A stretch of DNA of 15,225 nt from Treponema sp. (GTDB taxonomy: Bacteria > Spirochaetota > Spirochaetia > Treponematales > Breznakiellaceae): NCBI GenBank assembly GCA_031267115.1, contig JAIRZS010000091.1, positions 1-15,225 on the forward strand, read 5' to 3'. Shown piece after piece: positions 1 through 5,837 of this stretch; the stretch's first letter is position 1, and each line of letters opens with the position of its first letter. The notes below the pieces were generated by a model that saw nothing but the letters and a program-made list of their open reading frames with translations, ran no database searches and was not told where the DNA came from. A program made the translations under genes and the position numbers.

Positions 1-92
1 AAAAACAGCTAGACAAAATCGTTGATAAAATCAATAATCGGCCTCGCAAGGTTTTAGGCTACCTGACTCCTTACGAAGTTTTTTCGCCATAA
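1..92 (+). CDS. IS30-family transposase, C-terminal end only (cut by window edge)
   Basis: Reading from base 3, about 29 codons run to a TAA at 90-92. They end in the segment NNRPRKVLGYLTPYEVF (codons 33-83), which is the characteristic C-terminus of IS30-family DDE transposases. The catalytic core lies outside the window, so it cannot be judged whether the element is intact. IS30 transposases cut and join the element ends through a circular intermediate. The neighbourhood, with an AT-rich flank, a toxin gene and repeats, fits an accessory region. Confidence rests on the C-terminal motif alone. Confidence 0.8.
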   Translation, partial: KQLDKIVDKINNRPRKVLGYLTPYEVFSP

Positions 93-93
93 A

Positions 94-120
94 ATTCGCA
101 CTTCAAAAAAAATTCCGCGA
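94..120. mobile_element. Candidate right terminal repeat of the IS30-like element
   Basis: Immediately after the transposase stop comes an AT-rich stretch containing TTCGCACTTC followed by an A-run and ATTCCGCG. A short gap and a TTGCACTTCAA-like end are usual for IS30-family right ends, as I recall them. The left end is outside the window, so the inverted repeat and target duplication cannot be checked, and the boundary is only approximate. Confidence 0.35.
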
Positions 121-300
121 ATTAAAAAACACATAAAAATTTTCCGTTTCATAAAGGTTCTCCTTAAAAAAATGTTGGCAATTGAGGCTGTTTTTCCGGA
201 AGCCGGTTACAGTGCAGGGACCGATGATCCGCGCCAGCCGGTTTTTAAAACCAAGTCATTTAAATGATATATATGCCGTTTTATGTTGTCAATGCTATCG
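121..300. other. Gene-free AT-rich stretch
   Basis: Together with the IS end and repeat copy A, this makes a gap of about 370 bases (93-466) without a convincing gene. The only open frame, starting near 182, has no ribosome binding site and an unconvincing composition. I see no RNA gene or clear terminator here. Confidence 0.5.
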
Positions 301-441
301 CAGCGCGTTACCTTACGAAGGGAACGCAAAGACGCCGGGCATTATGCTTCCTGGCACAGTTCCCTGCTATTTGACTTCTTCAACTTCTTTTACTTTTTCG
401 ACTTCGTGGTAAAAAATTCCGAAAGCCGTGCTGGGGAGTAG
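301..441. repeat. Dispersed repeat, copy A
   Basis: Copy A shares two blocks with copy B (1191-1388). The first is GCGCGTTaCCTtACGaAGGG with the following GCAAAG (304-331). The second begins at CCTGCTATTT (363) and runs through a TTC/ACTT-rich tract to GACTTcGtGGTaAAAAATTC and CGAAaGCCGTGC (ending about 441). A CCTGGCAC motif at 351-358 is also shared. Copy A begins just beyond the 3' end of the mazF-like gene. On the minus strand the tract reads as a run of GAAGT[C/T] units, so it can look like coding sequence for Glu-Val-Lys repeats. Confidence 0.75.
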
Positions 442-466
442 CTTAAGGGGAGTGCAAAGGCGCTCA

Positions 467-814
467 TTATATAGTAAAAATCCGTTGGGCAATATCAAGC
501 AGTTGTAATAAAAAATCAGCGGGAACCGTTTCAATGAACTGAAAAGAACGGGCTTTATAATCCAGCGTAACCAGTTGATCAAGCAAGACTGTCCCTGTGG
601 TAGCAAGGCCGCCCGGTAAATCACGGTACAGCGGAAGTCTGCGTTGTGTCGTTGATATGGGAGCCGCAACGACAACGTTGGTATATTGCGGAACAATATT
701 GTTACTGAGTACAATCACCGGACGGAACCCTTGCTGTTCATGCCCCATGCGGGGATTGAGATTCAGTTTAATGATATCGCCCTGCTGGGGGGCGGAATAA
801 AAGCGCCCCGCCAA
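467..814 (-). CDS. mazF: MazF/PemK-type toxin (endoribonuclease)
   Basis: This is a 115-residue protein of normal MazF length. MazF/PemK toxins are small dimeric ribonucleases that cut mRNA at short single-stranded motifs and are held inactive by a cognate antitoxin. The family signature is clear: QQGDIIKLNLNP near residues 10-21, then GHEQQGFRPVIVLSNN, then a hydrophobic strand ending VVVAAPIST. The only usable start upstream of the conserved core is TTG at 814-812, because a stop lies three codons further upstream. There is no recognisable Shine-Dalgarno sequence. The TTG lies in the loop of a hairpin (804-820), which suggests deliberately weak or regulated translation. The gene upstream (922-1143) is a possible antitoxin but is separated by 107 bases with two hairpins, unlike the overlapping arrangement usual for mazEF. 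The family call is secure; whether it is active is unknown. Confidence 0.88.
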   Translation of the reverse strand: MAGRFYSAPQQGDIIKLNLNPRMGHEQQGFRPVIVLSNNIVPQYTNVVVAAPISTTQRRLPLYRDLPGGLATTGTVLLDQLVTLDYKARSFQFIETVPADFLLQLLDIAQRIFTI

Positions 815-820
815 GGGGCG
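796..820 (-). promoter_or_regulatory. Hairpin with the toxin start codon in its loop; terminator-like
   Basis: On the minus strand CGCCCC (820-815) pairs with GGGGCG (809-804), with a 5-base loop that contains the TTG start (814-812). The stem is followed by CTTTTATT (803-796). It could act as a weak intrinsic terminator after the antitoxin-like gene, as an mRNA structure limiting toxin translation, or both. The structure is read directly; the role is inferred. Confidence 0.5.
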
Positions 821-882
821 TTAATACAAAAATGCAGCATACGCCCGGCGCACAGAAAATGCCGCAGTACCCAGAAAATGGA

Positions 883-900
883 GGCGGCCTTTAGGCCGCC
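883..900. terminator. Perfect 8-bp inverted repeat downstream of the antitoxin-like gene
   Basis: GGCGGCCT, TT, AGGCCGCC forms a perfect 8-bp stem with a 2-base spacer, 22 bases beyond the stop of the antitoxin-like gene. On the minus strand it is followed by TCCATTTTCTG, a weak T-tract. It may be an attenuator between antitoxin and toxin. Confidence 0.45.
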
Positions 901-921
901 GTACGCGCCGCGGGAAGCCGT

Positions 922-1143
922 TTACCACTGCTCATTCCCTATGGCTTCACCAAAATCGACAAGCGGTTCACGGATGCCGTCATCGGTGCATCCCTTGAAA
1001 AGATACGCTAAAGAACCATCATCAGCGGCCCGGAAAGACGCGGAGGAATCCAGAAAAGTAACAATTACATCACTTGCGGGAACCGGCGGTTTTCCATCCA
1101 AAATAACCACCCTCCCGTCATATCTGCCTTTAAGTGCAAGCAT
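922..1143 (-). CDS. Small antitoxin-like protein (73 aa)
   Basis: It starts at ATG 1143-1141 with a good ribosome binding site (GAAGGGGG, about 5-6 nt upstream). The N-terminus MLALKGRYDGRVV, followed by a Pro-rich turn and DVIVTFLDS, resembles short beta-rich proteins that are often the first gene of toxin-antitoxin pairs. The C-terminus, REPLVDFGEAIGNEQW, is acidic and amphipathic, as expected of a toxin-binding tail. It is co-directional with and upstream of the mazF-like gene, so it could be the antitoxin. However, it shows no obvious AbrB or ribbon-helix-helix pattern of classic MazE proteins, and the 107-base gap with two hairpins is unusual. It may instead be an orphan antitoxin whose own toxin was lost. 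The gene is probably real; the function is inferred. Confidence 0.62.
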   Translation of the reverse strand: MLALKGRYDGRVVILDGKPPVPASDVIVTFLDSSASFRAADDGSLAYLFKGCTDDGIREPLVDFGEAIGNEQW

Positions 1144-1190
1144 CGCAGCCCCCTTCAGAGAGTATACGGCATTTTACGGTAAGTGGCAAC

Positions 1191-1388
1191 GTAGCGCGTT
1201 GCCTCACGCAGGGAATGCAAAGGTGCCATCAGACTCTTGCGGGTCTGGCACCAAATTTATGGATATTTTTTTATCGAGAAAAACGGTGCCTGGCACTTTT
1301 TTATGCTTCTTGCCTGCTATTTCTTTTACTTATTCGACTTTTTCGACTTTGCGGTGAAAAATTCCGAAGGCCGTGCCGGGGGGGTAGC
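1191..1388. repeat. Dispersed repeat, copy B
   Basis: It is in direct orientation relative to copy A, so the toxin/antitoxin-like pair is bracketed by the two. Shared blocks are GCGCGTTgCCTcACGcAGGG with GCAAAG at 1194-1222, and CCTGCTATTT (1313) to GCGGTGAAAAATTCCGAAGG and the following GTAGC (about 1388). It is about 57 bases longer than copy A. The extra part includes an inverted repeat GGTGCC...GGCACC (1222-1252) and a second GGTGCCTGGCAC palindrome followed by six T's (about 1285-1302). It lies beyond the 3' end of the phosphofructokinase gene. Confidence 0.75.
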
Positions 1389-1513
1389 GGAAGACTTGCC
1401 GCCTGGGGCGGCGGGGCTGGAGCGCAGGGGGGCCGGACGGCGGCCTGGGGCGCGGCGCCCGCCCTTCTGGTAACAGGCCCCCCTCTGAATGATTGGAACG
1501 ATAAAACTTCTAC
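1389..1513. other. Very GC-rich spacer 3' of phosphofructokinase gene
   Basis: About 125 bases rich in G and C hold several short inverted repeats: GCCGCC/GGCGGC near 1399-1414, and GGGCGC/GCGCCC around 1447-1460. These could end transcription of the phosphofructokinase mRNA, but no clean stem plus T-run is present. With copy B and the flank back to 1144, this makes a gene-free gap of 370 bases; I see no RNA gene in it. Confidence 0.4.
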
Positions 1514-2875
1514 CTACGATCTTACCTCGGGTTTAACGCCGAATAGCTGGCCTATGGGGTTATTTACCATCAGGGTCGGCTGGTGGGTGGCGTCCAGGGT
1601 GTCACGCCAGAGGTTGCTTTCCGGGTCAACGTGGTTGCGGTGGACCGCTACCTTCATGGGAAGGTGTACGAATTCGTTGTTCACGAGGCCTATAAGGACC
1701 TTGGTTTTCCCCGCCATGGCTGCGTGAACCGCCGCGTTGCCCAGGCGCTCGCAGTAAACGGAGTCGACCGGATCCGCCGGGGCCGAACGGATGATATAGC
1801 TCGGATCGATGTACTTGAGGTTAATCTCGATATTCTTGGCGTCAAAATACTCCTGGATGCGGTCTTTGAGGTATATTCCCGCGTCGGCTATTTTGGCGTT
1901 GCCCCCGGCGTCGGTCTTCTTTTCCGTGACAAGCTGTTCCTGAAGTATGCCCTCGGCGGCTATTATTACCGCGTGTTTCCGGTTCCTGACCCGGTCTTCC
2001 AGGTGGCGGAGGAAGCCGTTTGATCCGTTAAGCTCGAAAGGCACTTCCGGGATAAGCACGAAGTTTACCTCGTGGCTCGCTAGGGCGGTGTACGCGGCGA
2101 TAAAGCCCGATTCGCGGCCCATTACTTTTACCAGGCCGATGCCGTTGATCTGCGAGTGGGCCTCCATGTGGGCGGCTGTTACCGCGTCTACCGCTTTGGC
2201 TACGGCTGTGTCGAAACCGAAAGATTTCTGGATATACGAGAAGTCGTTGTCTACTGTTTTGGGGATGCCGATCATGGCGATCTTCATGCCGCGCGCGCCG
2301 ACTTCCTCGGCAATGTCCAGGGAACCCTTCTGGGTCCCGTCGCCGCCGATGGTAAAAAGCATGTTCAGGTTAAGCCGCTCCATGGCGTCCACGATTCGGG
2401 ACACTTCTTTGCCGCCGCCCCGGGCGCTGCCGAGGAAAGTGCCGCCGATCTTGTGAATGTCGTCCACTACGTCGGGGTTAAGTTCCTTGATGGCGAATTT
2501 GTCCTCGTCCGAAAGGAAGCCGCGGTAGCCGTAGCGTATGCCCGAAATACGCCGCACCCCGTAGCGGTACCAGAGACAGCGTACAAGCGCCCGGATTACG
2601 TCGTTGATCCCCGGGCACAGGCCGCCGCAGCTCACGATTCCCGCGTGGACATGTTTCGGCATGAAATATATCATTTCCCTTGGCCCGGCGCACTCGAAGA
2701 GCTGGCTCCGTTTAAGGGGCTTTTGGGTTCCTACCGCTATGTTGGGGTCGGGCAGGACAAATTCTTCGTCGGTTACATAATTCGCGATAAAATCCCCTCT
2801 TGTCTTGGACATGGTTATGGGCGATTTTATGTTGCGCTTTCCCAATTCCTCGATCGTAAAATCCAATTCCTTCAT
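1514..2875 (-). CDS. 6-phosphofructokinase, group III-type (probably ATP-dependent)
   Basis: This 453-residue enzyme phosphorylates fructose 6-phosphate to the 1,6-bisphosphate in glycolysis in the cytoplasm. The PFK fold begins with GGLCPGIN (residues 84-91), after an N-terminal extension of about 75 residues typical of the larger PPi-PFK-like subfamily. Donor-site motifs are GGDGT (177-181) and PKTVDND (205-211, catalytic Asp209), and MGRESG (252-257) binds substrate. Gly180 matches ATP-using enzymes (PPi enzymes have Asp there), while Lys206 is the residue usual in PPi enzymes. This Gly/Lys combination is known from ATP-dependent group III enzymes of plants, trypanosomes and the small Entamoeba enzyme. 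I therefore favour ATP as donor, although automatic annotation may say diphosphate-dependent. ATG at 2875 is preceded by a strong AGGGGGAA site. It is a stand-alone gene, divergent from slyX. Confidence 0.93.
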   Translation of the reverse strand: MKELDFTIEELGKRNIKSPITMSKTRGDFIANYVTDEEFVLPDPNIAVGTQKPLKRSQLFECAGPREMIYFMPKHVHAGIVSCGGLCPGINDVIRALVRCLWYRYGVRRISGIRYGYRGFLSDEDKFAIKELNPDVVDDIHKIGGTFLGSARGGGKEVSRIVDAMERLNLNMLFTIGGDGTQKGSLDIAEEVGARGMKIAMIGIPKTVDNDFSYIQKSFGFDTAVAKAVDAVTAAHMEAHSQINGIGLVKVMGRESGFIAAYTALASHEVNFVLIPEVPFELNGSNGFLRHLEDRVRNRKHAVIIAAEGILQEQLVTEKKTDAGGNAKIADAGIYLKDRIQEYFDAKNIEINLKYIDPSYIIRSAPADPVDSVYCERLGNAAVHAAMAGKTKVLIGLVNNEFVHLPMKVAVHRNHVDPESNLWRDTLDATHQPTLMVNNPIGQLFGVKPEVRS

Positions 2876-2935
2876 GGATTCCCCCTGTTTTTTCTATATT
2901 TTCTATATCTGGAGGCATTTGCCGAAGCCGCCTGT

Positions 2936-2955
2936 AAAACCCCCGGCTGGGTTTT
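2936..2955. promoter_or_regulatory. Inverted repeat in the pfk-slyX divergent region
   Basis: AAAACCC (2936-2942) and GGGTTTT (2949-2955) form a perfect 7-bp inverted repeat around a 6-base centre, between the two divergent genes. It could be an operator or a small bidirectional hairpin. The sequence offers no further clue. Confidence 0.35.
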
Positions 2956-2965
2956 CGATTGGGTT

Positions 2966-2994
2966 TTGCAAGAAGCCCTCTATTATTATATATT
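2966..2994 (+). promoter_or_regulatory. Candidate promoter for slyX
   Basis: TTGCAA (2966-2971), a 17-base spacer and TATATT (2989-2994) resemble a sigma-70-type promoter. The expected transcription start, about 3001, is only two bases before the slyX ATG (3003). There is no Shine-Dalgarno sequence in front of that ATG, so a leaderless or near-leaderless mRNA is plausible. Confidence 0.5.
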
Positions 2995-3002
2995 GAAAAC
3001 CG

Positions 3003-3215
3003 ATGGATCAACAAGATTTAGACCGGCGGCTGGAGAAGATCGAGACAAAACTTGCCTTTTTGGAGGATTTTCTTACCCGCCTGCAGGATGAGACTGTGGC
3101 CCGGAACGCGGTCCTGGAAAAACTGAGCGCCGAAAACAGCGCGATAAAGGCTAGGCTTCTGCAAATTTCAGGGGAATTGGGGGAAATTCCCGAGCGCAGG
3201 CCCCCCCACTACTGA
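3003..3215 (+). CDS. slyX: SlyX family protein
   Basis: This is a 70-residue protein that is almost entirely a heptad-patterned coiled coil (LDRRLEKIETKLAFLEDFL, then further Leu/Ile heptads to about residue 60). It ends in PPHY, the hallmark C-terminus of SlyX proteins, and has the usual length for the family. SlyX is a widespread small coiled-coil protein of unknown biochemical function; the name comes from a location next to slyD in enterobacteria. Here it is alone, divergent from the phosphofructokinase gene and followed by a repeat region. ATG at 3003 has no visible ribosome binding site and sits about 8 bases after a good -10 box. No alternative in-frame start would preserve the conserved N-terminal helix. 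Confidence 0.85.
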   Translation: MDQQDLDRRLEKIETKLAFLEDFLTRLQDETVARNAVLEKLSAENSAIKARLLQISGELGEIPERRPPHY

Positions 3216-3269
3216 GCGCTAAACCGGCCACAGAATTCGGGGAATGATTATACTGTGCCGTGAAGATTT

Positions 3270-3380
3270 ACCACGAAGTCAAATAAGTCGAATAAGTAAG
3301 AGCGGAAAGAGGTCAAAGAAAGGACCTGAGAGCAAAAACTTCTTTGACTGCGAACCTTCGGTTCGATTCGACTTTGCGGT
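3270..3380. repeat. Dispersed repeat, copy C: MITE-like inverted-repeat element
   Basis: The outer arms ACCaCgAAGTCaAAT (3270-3284) and ATTcGACTTtGcGGT (3366-3380) pair at 12 of 15 positions. Inside are a perfect 9-bp inverted repeat, GTCAAAGAA (3312-3320) and TTCTTTGAC (3340-3348), and a small hairpin CGAACC-TTC-GGTTCG (3351-3365). The right arm with the following TGAAAATTCCG matches the conserved end of copies A and B. No open frame is present. It begins 54 bases after slyX and ends 37 bases from the methyltransferase stop, so it may also end transcription of both genes. Confidence 0.65.
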
Positions 3381-3417
3381 TGAAAATTCCGTGGGTCAAG
3401 TTTAGGGGCGCGGAGGC

Positions 3418-4593
3418 TCATTTCTGTTCAGCCTTTCTGAACCGCAGGAGCGAGTAGGAATTCGATCCCAGATCGTGATGGGCGGTTTTAAGCTCGAAAC
3501 CCGCCTTTTCAACCGCCGCCGTAAGTTCGCCGAAACGGTACATTTTGCTGCTGCCGTTGGCCATGCAGGTAAAGTAAAGGGAAGACGCCTGCAGGCTGAA
3601 GGCCGCCCCCTCGAAACGCTGCATGTCCCAGAGCGGCTCAAGCACGTAGATGTCAGTTCCGGAATCGGCTGCCGCCCGGATCTTGGCGAGGATTGCGGTG
3701 ATCTGTTCCAGAGAGAAGCAGTCCAGAAACTGGCTCATCCAGACCGCGTCCATTCCGGCGGGGAGCGTAGTGTCGCTGTCGAGTATGTTACACGGATAAA
3801 CGCCTATCCTGCCCGCGAAACCGGCGGCCAGGGCGTTTTTTTCCGCCACGGCGGTCTGCCCCGGAAGGTCCGCTATGGTGACATTGACGGAGGCGTTATA
3901 CTTACAGCAGCTTATGGCCCATTTGGCGGTATTGCCGCCTATGTCGAGAAGTTTTTTGGGAGGATTGCTGCCCCCGGCCCCGCCGAATACGACAGGCAGC
4001 GCGCCGGGAAAGGCGATATCCGAATAAAAGTGATCGAACTCGAACCAGCTTTTCTTTGCCCTGCCGGGCAGGCTTGAGAGGGCCTCGTAAATGGTTGTCC
4101 AGTTGTCCCCGAAAACACGCAGGCCCCGGGGTTTCCCGGTTTTTACGGATTCAACAAGATCAAAGGCGCCCTGGTAACAGACATCGTTGGTAAAGGCAAA
4201 GTTGACGCGGGTAAGCTCGTCTTCCAGGAGGAACCAGCCTATTTTCCCCAAAACAAAGCGCTCTCCCTCTGCCTGCGGGATCTGCACCGGGTTCGGGGCC
4301 GGGGCCGGGTCCGCCGCAGGTTCTGCCGGCGCTTCTCCCCGCAGCTTGAGTATGCCCATCCCCAGGGCAATTTCCCCGAGAACCCCGGCGCCGTAGACGG
4401 ATATGCCGCACTGCCCGGCGATCTCTTCCCGGCTGAGTCCGGCATCGCCCGAATCGGAAATTTTGCGCAGGACGCCCAGTTCCAGAAGCGCCCGCGCCGC
4501 CTGGAACGTGAGCGGGGAGAAGGCGATTTTTTGGGCTTCGGTTTTGGCGTCTACCGCGCGTATTTTGTCCCGGTAGTAGGAAGCAGGCATCAT
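3418..4593 (-). CDS. SAM-dependent methyltransferase (O-methyltransferase-like fold), last gene of polyene-type cassette
   Basis: This 391-residue protein has an N-terminal winged-helix region (about 25-85), as in plant COMT-like and CrtF-like methyltransferases, and a C-terminal Rossmann domain. SAM motif I is LLDIGGNT (215-222), the family-typical ADLPGQ is at 241-246, and LEPLW is at 318-322. A Pro/Ala-rich linker (87-106) interrupts the N-terminal part. The position of the usual catalytic His (the LHD motif of classical members) reads QFLD (288-291), so the general base appears to be Leu. The chemistry may therefore differ from ordinary O-methylation. The ATG overlaps the ketosynthase stop (ATGA), implying translational coupling. 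The context suggests methylation of the product or head group made by the upstream fatty-acid-type enzymes; the substrate is unknown. Confidence 0.82.
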   Translation of the reverse strand: MMPASYYRDKIRAVDAKTEAQKIAFSPLTFQAARALLELGVLRKISDSGDAGLSREEIAGQCGISVYGAGVLGEIALGMGILKLRGEAPAEPAADPAPAPNPVQIPQAEGERFVLGKIGWFLLEDELTRVNFAFTNDVCYQGAFDLVESVKTGKPRGLRVFGDNWTTIYEALSSLPGRAKKSWFEFDHFYSDIAFPGALPVVFGGAGGSNPPKKLLDIGGNTAKWAISCCKYNASVNVTIADLPGQTAVAEKNALAAGFAGRIGVYPCNILDSDTTLPAGMDAVWMSQFLDCFSLEQITAILAKIRAAADSGTDIYVLEPLWDMQRFEGAAFSLQASSLYFTCMANGSSKMYRFGELTAAVEKAGFELKTAHHDLGSNSYSLLRFRKAEQK

Positions 4594-5834
4594 GAAACGA
4601 TCCGGTTGAAGCGCTTGAAGATAAGGGATGTGTTTATGCCGCCGAAAGCGAAATTATTGGACATGATATAATCCGTGTCGATGATACGGCCCTCTCCGGT
4701 AATATAATCCAGGGGCGCTACTTCCGGGTCTACTTCTTTCAGGTTGATGTTCGGGCAGAACCAGAGGGAATTCATCATGTGAATGGAAACCCAGGCCTCG
4801 ATAACCCCGCAGGCGGCCAGGGTATGGCCGATGTAGTTTTTCAGGGTGCTTACCGGGACCGCCCTTTTAAACACGTCGTGGGTGGCCCAGCTTTCGGAAA
4901 TGTCGCCGGAAGCGGTAGCCGTGCCGTGGCTGTTTATGTAGCCGATTTCGCCGGGATCAAGCCCCGCGTCTTCCAGGGCAAGCCGGATGGAAATGCCCTG
5001 GGTGGCGCGGCTGGGCTGGGTGATATGGCTGCCGTCGGTGTTGGTGCCGAAACCCGCCAGTTCCGCGTAAATCTTCGCGCCCCGGTTCAGCGCGTGTTCG
5101 TATTCTTCCAGGATCAGGGTGCCCGATCCCTCGCCTACCACCAGGCCGTCCCGGTTTTTGTCGTAGGCAGCCGGGGTCAGTTCCGGGTGATCGTTTTTCG
5201 TGCTGGTAGCAAACAGCACGTCAAAACAGGCGGCGTCAACCGCGCTCAGTTCTTCCGCGCCCCCGGCAATCATAATGTCCTGGAAGCCGTACTTGATGGC
5301 TTCATAGGCAAGCCCGATAGCGAGGCTGCCCGAAGTGCAGGCGGTATTCGTGGGAATAAGCCGGCCCGTAAGGCCGTAAAAAACCTCAAGATTTGCCGCG
5401 CAGGTCTGGGGCATGGCGCGGAGATAGGTAGTCGCGTTTATTTTGGAAACATCGTTCGATACTATCATGTCGTAAATCTCCATGATAGGTTCCACGCCGC
5501 TTATGGAAGAACCGTAGGCAACGCCGCAGCGCCCCCCTTTAAGTTCAGGCGACTCGCCGAGTCCCGCCAGGGCAAGGGCCTTATCGGTCGCCGCCAAAGC
5601 AAGCAGGGCCACCCTCCCCATCCCGCGAATTTTTTTCCGGGGAAAGCTGGGTATTGTAAAGTCCACCGGCGCCCCGAGCTGGGTGTTCATCCCCTTGTAC
5701 CTGGCCCAGTCGTCAATGCGGCGGATAAAATTCTTCCCCGCTTTAAGGTTCCCGAAAATTTCCGGCCATTCATATCCCAGCGAGCTGACAATACCGCCGC
5801 CCGTTACCACAACCCGCTTCTTTTCCAAAGTCAT
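4590..5834 (-). CDS. Beta-ketoacyl-ACP synthase (FabF/ApeR-like)
   Basis: This is a 414-residue thiolase-fold condensing enzyme that extends an acyl chain on acyl carrier protein by decarboxylative condensation with malonyl-ACP. The active site is complete: nucleophile Cys166 in NTACTSGS, His303 in NSHGTATASGD, and Lys332/His337 in LKNYIGHTLAACG. The C-terminal Gly-rich loop NNFAFGGIN is present. Length equals FabF. It follows the reductase gene by 3 bases and overlaps the methyltransferase gene. Its place in a dehydratase-reductase-ketosynthase series matches ApeR of aryl polyene clusters more than housekeeping FabF, which normally sits beside acpP. Specificity for polyene rather than ordinary fatty acid is inferred from this context only. 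Confidence 0.9.
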   Translation of the reverse strand: MTLEKKRVVVTGGGIVSSLGYEWPEIFGNLKAGKNFIRRIDDWARYKGMNTQLGAPVDFTIPSFPRKKIRGMGRVALLALAATDKALALAGLGESPELKGGRCGVAYGSSISGVEPIMEIYDMIVSNDVSKINATTYLRAMPQTCAANLEVFYGLTGRLIPTNTACTSGSLAIGLAYEAIKYGFQDIMIAGGAEELSAVDAACFDVLFATSTKNDHPELTPAAYDKNRDGLVVGEGSGTLILEEYEHALNRGAKIYAELAGFGTNTDGSHITQPSRATQGISIRLALEDAGLDPGEIGYINSHGTATASGDISESWATHDVFKRAVPVSTLKNYIGHTLAACGVIEAWVSIHMMNSLWFCPNINLKEVDPEVAPLDYITGEGRIIDTDYIMSNNFAFGGINTSLIFKRFNRIVS

Positions 5835-5837
5835 CGC

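Noticed and set aside
182..412. A 76-codon plus-strand frame after the IS30 end
   Set aside because: No ribosome binding site, no family resemblance, and it runs into repeat A.
367..714. A 115-codon minus-strand frame ending in a Glu-Val-Lys repeat
   Set aside because: It overlaps mazF in another frame, and its charged end is only the translation of the repeat copy A tract.
686..1357. A 223-codon plus-strand frame across the toxin/antitoxin-like region
   Set aside because: It is opposite the better supported minus-strand genes and extends through non-coding repeat sequence.
2156..3091. A 311-codon plus-strand frame across the start of the phosphofructokinase gene and slyX
   Set aside because: It overlaps two genes with clear family signatures and has no ribosome binding site or domain.
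301..3400. CRISPR-like array, because a similar sequence recurs three times
   Set aside because: The copies are far apart, of different lengths and orientations, with genes between them; there are no regular spacers and no cas genes.
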